A DNA stretch of 58,875 bases from Leuconostoc inhae (GTDB lineage: Bacteria > Bacillota > Bacilli > Lactobacillales > Lactobacillaceae). The stretch is from the NCBI RefSeq assembly GCF_019656015.1, contig NZ_BPKW01000007.1:1-58875 (forward strand), read 5' to 3'. Made by a program: the position numbers and the translations under genes. Under the pieces are notes generated by a model, which was not told the DNA's origin, ran no database searches, and saw only the letters and a list, made by a program, of their open reading frames with translations. Positions 33,738 to 42,698 of this stretch are shown one piece after another. Within the stretch, counting starts at the first letter, position 1, and each line of letters starts with the position of its first letter.

Positions 33738-34439
33738 TCACAATTTCGTCGCCGCTGCTTCATCAATAATAATTGTAACATTTTTGTGATTTTGTAGAAT
33801 GGAAGCTGGTACTGCCTCCGTTACAGATCCATTAACCATAGCTGCAATAGCATCGGCTTTATCAATACCATATGCCATTAACAAAATGGCTTTTGCAGAC
33901 ATAACCGAGGCAATTCCCATAGAAATTGCCTGAGTTGGTACATCTTTGGAATTATCGAAAAAACGTGCATTAGCATCAATTGTTGATTGCGTCAAATCAA
34001 CAATATGTGTTGTTGAATCAAATGAAGTTCCAGGTTCGTTAAATCCAATATGTCCATTTAGTCCAATGCCTAATAATTGTAAATCAATGGGGTGCTCTGA
34101 AATAATTTTATCGTATTGAACAGCTGCTACGTCATGTTCTTCACTAACGCCATTAGGTACATATGATTTTTTGAAAGGCTTCTTGTTAAAGAGATGCTGA
34201 TTCATAAAATAACGATAACTTTGATCATTATCATCATCTAAACCTAAATATTCATCTAAATTAATAGATGTTATATTTGAAAAATCTAACTTACTATCCG
34301 TAAATTTTTTATATAAGGCAATTGGTGTCGATCCTGTTGCTAATCCAAGTACTTTAGCTCCGCTACTTAACGCTGTTTGATAGATATCAAAAGCTTTTTT
34401 AGCACCTTCTGCGGGATTTTTAACTTTAATAATTTTCAT
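33738..34439 (-). CDS. nagB: Glucosamine-6-phosphate deaminase
   Basis: 233 residues, converting glucosamine-6-phosphate to fructose-6-phosphate and ammonia. [27 protein letters not shown], and [16 protein letters not shown] hold the substrate-binding and catalytic residues. TGGAGAAAA lies before ATG 34439; in-frame codons further upstream fall in the operator and would add an unlikely Tyr/Arg/Pro-rich 19 residues. Two NagR-type operators lie just before the ribosome site, so GlcNAc-responsive GntR control is expected. Confidence 0.95.
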   Translation of the reverse strand: MKIIKVKNPAEGAKKAFDIYQTALSSGAKVLGLATGSTPIALYKKFTDSKLDFSNITSINLDEYLGLDDDNDQSYRYFMNQHLFNKKPFKKSYVPNGVSEEHDVAAVQYDKIISEHPIDLQLLGIGLNGHIGFNEPGTSFDSTTHIVDLTQSTIDANARFFDNSKDVPTQAISMGIASVMSAKAILLMAYGIDKADAIAAMVNGSVTEAVPASILQNHKNVTIIIDEAAATKL

Positions 34440-34455
34440 AATTTTCTCCATTTTA

Positions 34456-34486
34456 ATCGGTCTATACCAATTTGGTCTATACCAAT
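34456..34486 (-). promoter_or_regulatory. Tandem NagR/GntR-type operators upstream of nagB
   Basis: Two adjacent 16-nt palindromic sites, ATCGGTCTATACCAAT (34456-34471) and TTTGGTCTATACCAAT (34471-34486), match the dre consensus ATTGGTCTAGACCAAT of NagR/YvoA closely. Confidence 0.8.
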
Positions 34487-34516
34487 ATAATAACATAGTT
34501 CACCCGTTTTGAAAAG

Positions 34517-34544
34517 TTAAAAAAAACAACCTTTTCAAGTTGTT
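34517..34544 (-). terminator. Terminator of the carboxypeptidase/two-component operon
   Basis: Minus strand AACAACTT-GAAA-AGGTTGTT with one G-U pair (34525-34544), then a T run of about eight. Confidence 0.8.
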
Positions 34545-34557
34545 AAAAAAACGATTA

Positions 34558-35820
34558 TTAATGCACAATTGTACGCCATGCACGGACGATAAAATTAGTC
34601 TTTCTTGTTTTTTGTGTGGCAACCAACTGCACTGATTTATCAAAATCATCACTACTTGGTAAATATTGTGCCTCACTTAAATTGAACTTAACCACCGCAA
34701 CTTCTTGGCCTTTTTTCACCAACTTGCCTTTAATATCACGCGTCGTCATTTTTGGGGACAGTTTAGATGCCTTATTAATCCAGATTGTCTTTGTATTTCC
34801 AACAATCACTGGCATATGATACTGCTTCATACGCGACAAATCAGCCTGCTTAGCATAAGGTAGCACGCTTCCTTTTTTAAAGGTTGTCGCTTTTTGAGCA
34901 CTTAAGACCTCATTAACAATATTCAATGTTTTTTGATACCTTTGTACCTCATCCATATAACTAGCTGCACCATTAACAACAGTTATAAATTCATGTCCAC
35001 TATTATCTTTAATGATTCCAGTAAAAGCAGCACCTGATTCTGGCGTGGATCCTGTTTTTAATCCTTCAATAGTGAGATGATTTGGATTGATTAAGTAAGG
35101 CCAATTTTTTGTCATCTCTGTTGGTTCATTAACAACATAATTTTTTGTTAAATGATATGAAACATGTGTGCTTGTTGCTAATTCACGAATATTTGGATCT
35201 AATTTCAATATTTCTCGTGCAATTGTTGCAACATGTTTTGGCGTCGCCAAATTTGCAGCATCATCAGACGCACTGGCGACCTTATTGTCAAAGGCATCTT
35301 GATTAACTTGACCAGCGGAATTATACCATTTTGATTTCGTTAACTGTAGTTCTTCAGCCCAAGATTGTAAAGCTTGTGCAGTAGTCATTTTTTTTGGTGT
35401 AAGGTATTCTGCTAGTGCAAATGCAGCATCGTTAGCTGACAAAGTAATCATGGTATTATACAATTCACGTACGGTTAATCTATCGCCTGTTTTAATAGCT
35501 AAATGAGAAAACATATGACTATCTTGCTTAAATAAATCAGCTTTTTTAGATATCGTAACCTTATCTGACCACTTTATTTTTCCTGAATCAATAGCCTTTA
35601 AGACTGCATAAGCCGTCAATAATTTAGACTGTGATGCAATTGGTCCCAATTTATCAGCATTTTTTTCTGCTAATATCTGCCCAGTACTAGCATCAATAAC
35701 AATAGCTGAGCTGACATCCTGCTTTATTTGTAGTGGTTTAGCTATTGCGCTTGCCGAAATCGTTGTTGTCATCAGAAAAAGCATGACAAAAATCGCCCCA
35801 AAAAATTTAATCTGTTTCAT
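34558..35820 (-). CDS. dacA: D-alanyl-D-alanine carboxypeptidase (PBP5/DacA type)
   Basis: 420 residues, exported serine peptidase trimming the terminal D-Ala (or D-Lac) of peptidoglycan stem peptides. Signal peptide MKQIKFFGAIFVMLFLMTTT with cleavage near ASAIA. Motifs are SQSK (SxxK), SAN (LSANDAAF) and KTG (GLKTGSTPESG). A C-terminal beta domain and amphipathic helix (RKTNFIVRAWRTIV) would tether it to the membrane. It overlaps the histidine kinase gene by 4 nt, so it is in one operon with the VanR/VanS-like pair, which probably regulates it. Confidence 0.92.
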   Translation of the reverse strand: MKQIKFFGAIFVMLFLMTTTISASAIAKPLQIKQDVSSAIVIDASTGQILAEKNADKLGPIASQSKLLTAYAVLKAIDSGKIKWSDKVTISKKADLFKQDSHMFSHLAIKTGDRLTVRELYNTMITLSANDAAFALAEYLTPKKMTTAQALQSWAEELQLTKSKWYNSAGQVNQDAFDNKVASASDDAANLATPKHVATIAREILKLDPNIRELATSTHVSYHLTKNYVVNEPTEMTKNWPYLINPNHLTIEGLKTGSTPESGAAFTGIIKDNSGHEFITVVNGAASYMDEVQRYQKTLNIVNEVLSAQKATTFKKGSVLPYAKQADLSRMKQYHMPVIVGNTKTIWINKASKLSPKMTTRDIKGKLVKKGQEVAVVKFNLSEAQYLPSSDDFDKSVQLVATQKTRKTNFIVRAWRTIVH

Positions 35821-36920
35821 TCTCTCTCTTCTCCCAAATGTTGCTTTAACGGTATTGTTACAATAAATGATGTTAGTTCATCATCTGATGTCGCAAATAC
35901 TGACCCCTGATGTTGCTCAATAATCCCCTTAACAATTGCCAATCCCAAACCAGTGCCACCTGTCTTACTATTGCGTGAGCTTTCCACGCGATAAAATCGC
36001 CCAAAAATGTCCCCAATATCTTTATTTGGAATTTTAACGCCATCATTAACAACACGAATTTCAACATCTGTCTTCTTAACTTGTGCAGTCAATTTTATAA
36101 AAGTTGCTCTTTCACCATATTTCATAGCATTTGTAATTAAATTCATTAAAACTCTCGCTAATTTATCTGAATCAGCTTCTAACATAATTATTTCTGGATT
36201 AGTAATTTGTGTTAGTTCAATTTTCTTTTCTTGCGCTTCAATTGCATAACTTGCAATTAACTGAGCAAATAAATCGCCAAGACTTAATGTTGATATATTA
36301 AGAACCGCATCGTGTGCTTGTGTTTGCGAGAAAACAAATAAATCCTCGACCAAAACCTTCATCTGATTAGATTTATCATATGCTGTATGAATATATTTCG
36401 CTTTTTCGGCTGCACTCAATGTATCAGCATTCATTTCAACTAATCCGAGATAACCAATAATGGCCGTCAAAGGTGTGCGCAAATCATGGGAAATATTAGT
36501 AATCATTTCATCTTTTGATCGTTCACTCTCACGTTCCTCTTCACGAATTTGACGTGTATTTTTAGCAATTTGATTAGACACGTCAATTAAGGCTTGCGTT
36601 TTTGGTGCATACGCAACACGCCATTCAATCATGCTATCAGAATTTTCACGTGCTATACGGTTCATATCATGAATGAAACGACTCAAACTCTCTGCTTGTC
36701 GCCAACGAACATACTGCCAAATGAGAATTGTTATATTGACAATAATAAATAGCAATATTAATAACCACTGACCAATAGCCGGTGTTAACTGGCGATATAA
36801 TTGTAACCTAGTAACTCCTATTATTATGAACCAACTAAAAAACAGCAGCAACAAAATTGTCACTACCGCATAATAAATTTTTGTGCGATTGTGCTTAAGA
36901 AACAACGCAAAATTTTTCAT
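35817..36920 (-). CDS. VanS-like sensor histidine kinase
   Basis: 367 residues. Two membrane helices (~15-40 and 55-80), a HAMP-like linker, H box ITNISHDLRTPLTAIIGYLG, N box LMNLITNAMKYGE, and ATP-binding G boxes IFGRFYRVESSRNSKTGGTGLGLA. There is almost no extracellular loop between the helices, as in intramembrane-sensing kinases and VanS-like proteins. ATG 36920 overlaps the regulator's TAA by one base. The partner response regulator precedes it and a D,D-carboxypeptidase follows it. Confidence 0.9.
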   Translation of the reverse strand: MKNFALFLKHNRTKIYYAVVTILLLLFFSWFIIIGVTRLQLYRQLTPAIGQWLLILLFIIVNITILIWQYVRWRQAESLSRFIHDMNRIARENSDSMIEWRVAYAPKTQALIDVSNQIAKNTRQIREEERESERSKDEMITNISHDLRTPLTAIIGYLGLVEMNADTLSAAEKAKYIHTAYDKSNQMKVLVEDLFVFSQTQAHDAVLNISTLSLGDLFAQLIASYAIEAQEKKIELTQITNPEIIMLEADSDKLARVLMNLITNAMKYGERATFIKLTAQVKKTDVEIRVVNDGVKIPNKDIGDIFGRFYRVESSRNSKTGGTGLGLAIVKGIIEQHQGSVFATSDDELTSFIVTIPLKQHLGEERE

Positions 36921-37609
36921 TAGTTGACTTCGATCTTGTAACCAACGCCCCAAACAGTTTGAATCACTTGATCACCGTTTGTTGCTTCTTCAATTTTATC
37001 ACGCAAATGAGACACGTGAACCATCACTGTTTTAGCCGATACAACTGATTCTTGTTGCCAAACACGTTCAAAAATATCATCAGCTGAAAAAACACGATTA
37101 GGATGAGATGCTAATAAGTAAAAAATACCAAATTCTAAAGCTGTTAAATTAACTAAATCACCGTCGGCTGTTTTTACTTCATGACTGTCTTTATTAATCA
37201 CCAACGAGCCTATATCCAAAACATCTGGTGTCTGATCCTGAACCGAATTTTCTGCACGTCGTAATAGTGATCGAACACGTGCCATAACTTCTAGTGGATT
37301 AAAAGGTTTCGTCACATAATCATCCGCACCAGTGATTAATCCTTGAATTTTATCCATATCACCAGACTTTGCTGACAGCATTAATATTGGAATACGGCTA
37401 TCTTTTCGAACAATTTTAACAACTTCTAAACCATTCATATTTGGCATCATAACGTCCAAAACCATGAGCGCAATATCTGGATTGGTATTTAACTTAGAAA
37501 TGGCTTCTTTCCCATCACTTGCCATAACAGGCTCATAACCTTCATTTTTAAGATAAATCTCAAGTAATTCAGCAATTTCAATATCATCGTCGACAACTAA
37601 AATTTTCAT
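36920..37609 (-). CDS. OmpR/PhoB-family response regulator (VanR-like)
   Basis: 229 residues. Receiver domain with acidic pocket VDDDIEI, phospho-acceptor Asp in LMVLDVMMPNMNG, and K in DYVTKPFNP; winged-helix C-terminal domain with VSAKTVMVHVSHLRDKIE and VWGVGYKIE. AAGGAGC precedes the ATG. It is encoded upstream of its cognate kinase and carboxypeptidase and 12 nt downstream of the DUF1129 gene, probably one mRNA. Confidence 0.93.
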   Translation of the reverse strand: MKILVVDDDIEIAELLEIYLKNEGYEPVMASDGKEAISKLNTNPDIALMVLDVMMPNMNGLEVVKIVRKDSRIPILMLSAKSGDMDKIQGLITGADDYVTKPFNPLEVMARVRSLLRRAENSVQDQTPDVLDIGSLVINKDSHEVKTADGDLVNLTALEFGIFYLLASHPNRVFSADDIFERVWQQESVVSAKTVMVHVSHLRDKIEEATNGDQVIQTVWGVGYKIEVN

Positions 37610-37621
37610 TTTCAGCTCCTT

Positions 37622-38326
37622 CTACTTTTTGGCCTGTGCTGCTTCCAAACGTGCTTGTTGTGATAATTGACTAATGGCTAAAAATCCGCCTTTCAAACCA
37701 GAATATTTGCGATTCCATCGGAACGCAGCATAAGCTACAATAGCTAAAATAATATAAGCTACTGGTGGCAAAGTTGGATTAATAACTGGCGGTAACAATC
37801 CAAGAACAATGAAACCAATAATCCAGGCCGCAACAGCACCAATCAAATATAACCATCGATAATTTTTCTGACCACCGTTTTTTATTTTCTTTGGGTCAGG
37901 TGTAAGTTTTAAAATAACCGCCGTATAAATCGAACCACCAAGCACTGCAATTAAGAGTAACGAGACAACTCCAGCACCTTGATTGTTGGCATTTTTTGAA
38001 AAGAACAAAGACAAACCAAACACGACACAGAATAACATTAAAATTGCTAATGATGTATCTGCTGCTAAGTTCCAAAATTTATAATCATGCAACTTTTTTG
38101 CCAATTTTTTAGGATCTAAAAACTGTTGTACAGCTTGAGTTGGTGTGCCATATAGTTGTGCTGCTGTTTGGCCAGTTCCTTGAGCTTCAATTAGCTTGTG
38201 CTCAACTTCGTCTGTGACTTCTTCTATTTTTTCAGCAGATAATTGGCTGTTTTGAAGCATGAGTTTTTTAAAACGAAAAATAAAATCTTCATTTTTTTTC
38301 GTTAATTGATCTTTTTTTTCTGACAT
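37622..38326 (-). CDS. DUF1129-family membrane protein
   Basis: 234 residues. The N-terminal ~85 residues are charged and helical with GTPTQAVQQFLDP, a pattern similar to HAAS domains; five membrane helices follow (~90-215). DUF1129 proteins are common in lactobacilli and have no known function. CGGAGG precedes the ATG. Its position before the two-component genes suggests a role linked to them, but this is inference. Confidence 0.82.
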   Translation of the reverse strand: MSEKKDQLTKKNEDFIFRFKKLMLQNSQLSAEKIEEVTDEVEHKLIEAQGTGQTAAQLYGTPTQAVQQFLDPKKLAKKLHDYKFWNLAADTSLAILMLFCVVFGLSLFFSKNANNQGAGVVSLLLIAVLGGSIYTAVILKLTPDPKKIKNGGQKNYRWLYLIGAVAAWIIGFIVLGLLPPVINPTLPPVAYIILAIVAYAAFRWNRKYSGLKGGFLAISQLSQQARLEAAQAKK

Positions 38327-38413
38327 TGTGATTCCTCCGAAGTTATGTACACAGAGTTTAATCTGCTTAACTATTTTTTAGTACATTGACCCTTGTTTTA
38401 GTCACCAAGTGAT

Positions 38414-39514
38414 TTACACATTAAATCTGAATTCAATGATATCCCCGTCGTTGACAACATACTCTTTTCCTTCTGAACGTAACTTTCCGGCTTCTTTCAC
38501 TGCTTTAACAGATCCAAGTGTATTCAAATCGTCAAAAGCAATTGTTTCTGCACGAATAAAGCCACGTTCAAAATCAGAGTGAATCACCCCAGCTGTTTGT
38601 GGCGCCTTCATACCAGACTTAAAGGTCCAAGCACGCGTCTCTTTTCCACCAGCCGTGAAAAAGGTTCTTAGGTCAAGCAGGTGATATGCTGCCCGAATTA
38701 ATTTATTTAAGCCTGGTTCCGTTACGCCAGCCATTTCTAGAAATTCAGCTTTGTCTTCTTCAGCCAACTGGGCAATGTCTTCTTCAGCGCTAGCTGATAG
38801 ACCAATCACATCTGCTTTTTGTGTTGCAGCAAAGGCCTTTATGTCATTAAAATAACGTGATGATTCAGGATCAGCCATATCATCTTCTGCCAAATTAGCA
38901 ACATAAAGCACTGGTTTACTCGTTAACAAAAATAATCCCTTCACGACTTTTTGTTCTTCATCAGTGAAACTAATTGAGCGAACAGATTGACCAGCTTCTA
39001 ATGTAGGCTTTATTTTGTCTAATACTACTAGTTCTGCTTTAGCTAATTTATCTGAGCCTCTAGCTGCACGTACTACTTTAGCATATCGTTTATCCACCGT
39101 CTCAAGATCAGCTAGGATTAATTCAGTATTGATCGTATCAATGTCATCTAATGGATCCACAACGCCATTAACATGAATAATATCATCCCCGTCAAAAGCG
39201 CGTACAACATGGATAATGGCATTTACTTGGCGAATATTTTCCAGAAACTTATTGCCAAGTCCCTCTCCCTGTGAGGCACCTTTTACAATACCAGCAATAT
39301 CAGTAAATTCAAACGTTGTTGGTATAATTTTGTCTGCAGGCTCTATTTCTTGAATACGAGCTAACCGATCATCTGGCACTTCAACCATGCCAACGTTAGG
39401 TTCAATTGTAGCAAACGGGTAATTAGCCATCTCTGCCCCCGCTTTGGTTATTGCATTAAATAATGTTGACTTGCCGACGTTTGGCAGACCGACAATTCCC
39501 GCTGTAAGTGCCAT
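38414..39514 (-). CDS. ychF: YchF/Ola1-type ATPase
   Basis: 366 residues, Obg-family P-loop protein that prefers ATP and binds ribosomes. G1 is GLPNVGKSTLF, followed by ANYPFATIEPNVG, DIAGIVKGASQGEGLGN and a C-terminal TGS domain ending GDIIEFRFNV. The start MALTAGIVGLP (ATG 39514) matches homologues; no SD is present there, and an in-frame ATG at 39538 is an alternative with a weak GGT upstream. It follows DUF951, parB, parA and rsmG, a conserved order in Lactobacillales. Confidence 0.95.
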   Translation of the reverse strand: MALTAGIVGLPNVGKSTLFNAITKAGAEMANYPFATIEPNVGMVEVPDDRLARIQEIEPADKIIPTTFEFTDIAGIVKGASQGEGLGNKFLENIRQVNAIIHVVRAFDGDDIIHVNGVVDPLDDIDTINTELILADLETVDKRYAKVVRAARGSDKLAKAELVVLDKIKPTLEAGQSVRSISFTDEEQKVVKGLFLLTSKPVLYVANLAEDDMADPESSRYFNDIKAFAATQKADVIGLSASAEEDIAQLAEEDKAEFLEMAGVTEPGLNKLIRAAYHLLDLRTFFTAGGKETRAWTFKSGMKAPQTAGVIHSDFERGFIRAETIAFDDLNTLGSVKAVKEAGKLRSEGKEYVVNDGDIIEFRFNV

Positions 39515-39641
39515 ATTTAAAATTATGTGATAAATCATATTAATACCGGCAACTGATTATTAATTATAAATGGTCTGACAAAATAATAAGTTACAGTGTT
39601 AAAACGATTTAAATCACGTTTCCTTTCCTAGTTAAAAGAGA

Positions 39642-39845
39642 TTACTCAGCCTCAGCTGATACTAAAATTTTCTTTACACGTTTATTAAAATCAAAACGTG
39701 ACATCATAATGCCCCGTCCACAATTTATGCATAACAATTTAATATCTGCACCGACACGTGTTACTTTCCATGCATTAGTACCGCAAGCATGTGGCTTTTT
39801 CATCTCAACAATATCATTTAATTTATAAGCTAATGGTTCTACCAT
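39642..39845 (-). CDS. DUF951 domain protein (YyzM-like)
   Basis: 67 residues. HACGTNAWKVTRVGADIKLLCINCGRGIMM is shown in part: HACGTNAW and LCINCGRG, with three cysteines that could bind metal. Family is small, conserved between parB and ychF in Firmicutes, and of unknown function; an RNA- or DNA-binding SH3-like fold has been suggested for such small basic proteins. GAGG lies before ATG 39845, which overlaps the parB stop TAA-x-ATG region. Confidence 0.9.
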   Translation of the reverse strand: MVEPLAYKLNDIVEMKKPHACGTNAWKVTRVGADIKLLCINCGRGIMMSRFDFNKRVKKILVSAEAE

Positions 39846-39846
39846 A

Positions 39847-40746
39847 TTAATCAACCTCAATATCAAGCAAATTTAAAATGCGACTTAAATCATCATTTGA
39901 CATGTAATTAATTTCGATTTTACCGTTGCCCTTATTACCAGAGTTAATTTTAACTTTTGTCCCAAATTTTTCTTCAAGCTGAGTTGCTACCGACATAGCG
40001 AATGGGGAGACTACTTTAACTGTCTTATCTGTCTTACCGTCATTCATAGTTCTAACCAGTGATTCAACTTGACGGACATTCAAACCTTGGGTAACAATCG
40101 ATTGTGCTACTTTTTCTATTTGTGTTTTATTTTTTAAACCCAGCAACGCCCGCGCATGACCCATCGAGAGATCACCAGCTTCTACTAATGTTTGTACAGT
40201 TTGTGGTAATTTTAACAGACGCAACGCATTTGTAACAGTCGTACGATCTTTCCCAATTTTTTCAGCCACTTGTGTTTGTGTCAACTTTAGCTGTTTCATT
40301 AAGCCATCATAAGCTTGCGCCTCTTCAATAGCATCTAGATCATCCCGTTGTAAATTTTCAATTAAAGCAACAGCAGCCATGGTGTCATCGTCGACATCTC
40401 GTATAATAGCACTAATATGTGTTAAATCGGCTAACTTAGAGGCACGTACACGACGTTCACCAGCAATAATTTGATACTTATTGCTATTGCGACGCACAAT
40501 GATTGGTGTTAATACACCATTGTCTTTAATAGAACGTGATAATTCTTGCAACTTATCACCATTAAAATGATGACGTGGTTGGAACGGGTTGGCTTGAATA
40601 TCAGGCAATTCAATCAACACGATACTTTCACCGTCTGTCGCTTTTTTTGTAACTGACTTTGTGTGTTCTAAAGCTTCTTCAGTCACATTATTCGCATTAA
40701 ACAGCCCACCTAAGCCTTTTCCAAGGCCACCTTTTTTAATTGCCAT
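39847..40746 (-). CDS. parB: Chromosome partitioning protein ParB (Spo0J)
   Basis: 299 residues, a CTP-dependent DNA clamp loading at parS. N-terminal domain includes NPFQPRHHF and the CTP-binding AGERRVRASK; the HTH is TQTQVAEKIGKDRTTVTNAL; a C-terminal dimerisation domain follows. It overlaps parA by 11 nt. Only one degenerate parS-like site (19984) was noticed in the window. Confidence 0.96.
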   Translation of the reverse strand: MAIKKGGLGKGLGGLFNANNVTEEALEHTKSVTKKATDGESIVLIELPDIQANPFQPRHHFNGDKLQELSRSIKDNGVLTPIIVRRNSNKYQIIAGERRVRASKLADLTHISAIIRDVDDDTMAAVALIENLQRDDLDAIEEAQAYDGLMKQLKLTQTQVAEKIGKDRTTVTNALRLLKLPQTVQTLVEAGDLSMGHARALLGLKNKTQIEKVAQSIVTQGLNVRQVESLVRTMNDGKTDKTVKVVSPFAMSVATQLEEKFGTKVKINSGNKGNGKIEINYMSNDDLSRILNLLDIEVD

Positions 40747-41497
40747 ATTGTTTTAAGACCTCCTGTGCGAGCTCACTATATACCTGCGACCCAATTGATC
40801 GCGGATCAAAATCAATAATTGCCTGTCCATATGAAGGGGCTTCGCTCAAACGTACAGAACGAGGAATAACAGTCGTATAAACCTTATCACCAAAATAATT
40901 ACGTACTTCTTCAGAAACTTGTTTAGCCAAATTTGTACGGCCATCGTACATGGTCAGTAAAATACCTGAAATATCCAACTCAGCGTTAAACTGTTGACGA
41001 ACAAGTTCAATCGTGTTGAGCAACTGTCCCAATCCTTCTAATGCATAAAACTCGGTTTGCACAGGAATAAGAATAGCATCAGAAGCTGTAAAAGCATTGA
41101 CAGTCAACAACCCTAAAGCCGGTGGATTATCTATCAAAATAAAATCATAATCATCGTTTACTTCTGATAACGCTTTTTTTAATCGATATTCACGCTTTTC
41201 TTGACCTGCCAATTCAATCTCTGCACCAGACAACTGAATTGTCGCCGGTACTAAATCATAATTATCTGTTGGCACAATAACTTCTCTTATTGGTACAAGA
41301 TCAACTATAACATCATAGCTATCACGCTCTAGCTCAGACTTGTCGACACCTGAGCCACTTGTGGCGTTTCCTTGTGCATCTATATCTACCAATAACACCC
41401 GCTTACCAGCTTGTGCCAATGCTGCGCCCAAATTAACGCTTGTCGTTGTTTTTCCGACGCCACCTTTTTGGTTGGCTAATGCAATTATTTGTGCCAT
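40736..41497 (-). CDS. parA: Chromosome partitioning ATPase ParA (Soj)
   Basis: 253 residues with the deviant Walker A NQKGGVGKTT near the N terminus, LLVDIDAQGNAT, and LIDNPPALGLLT. It is the short chromosomal form without an N-terminal HTH. AAAGGA lies 12 nt before the ATG. It forms the segregation pair with ParB and sits downstream of rsmG, as in many Lactobacillales, a region that is often near the replication origin; oriC itself is not seen here. Confidence 0.96.
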   Translation of the reverse strand: MAQIIALANQKGGVGKTTTSVNLGAALAQAGKRVLLVDIDAQGNATSGSGVDKSELERDSYDVIVDLVPIREVIVPTDNYDLVPATIQLSGAEIELAGQEKREYRLKKALSEVNDDYDFILIDNPPALGLLTVNAFTASDAILIPVQTEFYALEGLGQLLNTIELVRQQFNAELDISGILLTMYDGRTNLAKQVSEEVRNYFGDKVYTTVIPRSVRLSEAPSYGQAIIDFDPRSIGSQVYSELAQEVLKQYGN

Positions 41498-41549
41498 ATG
41501 GTTTTGACGTCCTTTCTATCAACATGTTCACTCGTCATGTGCATGCTCG

Positions 41550-42269
41550 TTATCCGATTGGTTTTTTACTAGGCGTTCCCGCCTGTCTTGGATATTGTTT
41601 TGGTGTTTTTTTATTTTTATTGACAATTTGAATATAACGCGCATCACCATTAGGTAACGTAAATTCAAATTCATCATGCAAAACCCCGCCTAATGTGGCT
41701 AAAGCCTTTTTACCGTCCACCAGTTCTTGCTGTGCAGCAGCACCCTTCATAACGATAAACTTACCACCTTTTTTAACAAATGGTAATGTATACTCAGCGA
41801 GTACACCTGTCCGAGCTACTGCGCGTGCGGTAGCATAATCAAATGATTCGCGATAATTTGAGTTTTGACCAATATCTTCAGCACGACCGTGAATGACTTC
41901 AACACCAGCTAAATCTAGGGCAGAAACCACTTCTTGTAAAAAGTTTATGCGCTTTTGAAGAGAATCAACCATTGTTATTTTTAACTGTGGAAAAACAATT
42001 TTTAGTGGCAATGATGGGAAACCAGCGCCTGTTCCAATATCAATTAACGTTTTTTCACCTGTCTGTAACTCTTGTTCATAAAATGAAACCGTTAGTGAAT
42101 CATAAAAATGTTTAAGATAGACATCATTTTTTTCAGTGATAGCCGTTAAATTGACATGTTCATTTGTGGCTATTAGCATGTCAAAATAATCTTCAAACTG
42201 CTGAATTTGATGTTTTGTTAACGTAATACCCGCGTTTTTAACTGCTAAAATAAACTCTTCGACTGTCAA
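41550..42269 (-). CDS. rsmG: 16S rRNA (guanine-N7) methyltransferase RsmG
   Basis: 239 residues, methylating G527 of 16S rRNA. The SAM motif is LIDIGTGAGFPSLPLKI; YLKHFYDSL and GRAEDIG are other family segments. I chose the TTG at 42269 because CGGAG precedes it by 8 nt and the protein then begins TVEEF like homologues; a TTG at 42287 is also in frame. A lysine-rich tail (NKNKKTPKQYPRQ) extends the C terminus. The leader contains an AAAGCG/CGCTTT long-range pair. Confidence 0.94.
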   Translation of the reverse strand: MTVEEFILAVKNAGITLTKHQIQQFEDYFDMLIATNEHVNLTAITEKNDVYLKHFYDSLTVSFYEQELQTGEKTLIDIGTGAGFPSLPLKIVFPQLKITMVDSLQKRINFLQEVVSALDLAGVEVIHGRAEDIGQNSNYRESFDYATARAVARTGVLAEYTLPFVKKGGKFIVMKGAAAQQELVDGKKALATLGGVLHDEFEFTLPNGDARYIQIVNKNKKTPKQYPRQAGTPSKKPIG

Positions 42270-42487
42270 TTTTTTGCTCCGTTTCAAGTTTGTTCAGCAC
42301 AAAAAGCGCCAATTACAACTAATATTAGAATACCTGAAAAAAGCCCAATTTTCAAGCTTTGACGCTTTAATTATATCATTATTTGTTTTGATAATTGTTC
42401 TAATAGTAAGCTCTTGCTATCTTTCCCCACATAGGTATGTTTTTTAACGTATTATTATCAAAATTAACAACCACTTTTATTTTAAAA

Positions 42488-42533
42488 TTTTGTTTCTAAA
42501 CCGTGACGTGTCGCATCATGTTTAGAAACAAAA
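42488..42533. repeat. 14-bp perfect inverted repeat upstream of a candidate small RNA promoter
   Basis: TTTTGTTTCTAAAC (42488-42501) and GTTTAGAAACAAAA (42520-42533) are exact inverse copies separated by 18 nt. The right arm ends 4 nt before a TTGATT -35 box, suggesting an operator; no T run follows, so a terminator is unlikely. Confidence 0.6.
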
Positions 42534-42536
42534 CAA

Positions 42537-42698
42537 TTGATTTTTAATATTTGTGGTTATATAATATAGTTAATCTAGGAAAGGGGGTCATAACTTTTGA
42601 ATTATTCTATTGAATCAAATTCAATCGTTTTGGCCGCTTAACGGAAAAGCGGTCATTGCGATTGCATCGGCCACGATACAAATCGTATCGTGGTTTTT
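42537..42698 (+). ncRNA. Candidate small RNA with its own promoter and terminator
   Basis: -35 TTGATT (42537-42542), 17-nt spacer, -10 TATAAT (42560-42565). The predicted transcript (~42572-42698) contains GGAAAGGGGG, then three stem-loops: ATTGAAT/ATTCAAT, CCGCTT/AAGCGG, and the terminator CCACGATAC/GTATCGTGG (42671-42693) followed by TTTTT. The only reading frame behind the SD-like run is a 15-codon TTG-initiated peptide. An overlapping frame from TTG 42610 continues past the terminator and is not convincing. Confidence 0.55.

Noticed and set aside
37008-37023. Second parS-like CACGTG site in the response regulator gene
   Set aside because: It has three mismatches to the consensus and is explained by coding sequence; other CACGTG sites are worse.
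39515-39545. Fifth leaderless gene (ychF)
   Set aside because: The nearest -10-like CATAAT is 7 nt from the ATG with a 19-nt spacer to a poor -35, and ychF may be read from the upstream operon.
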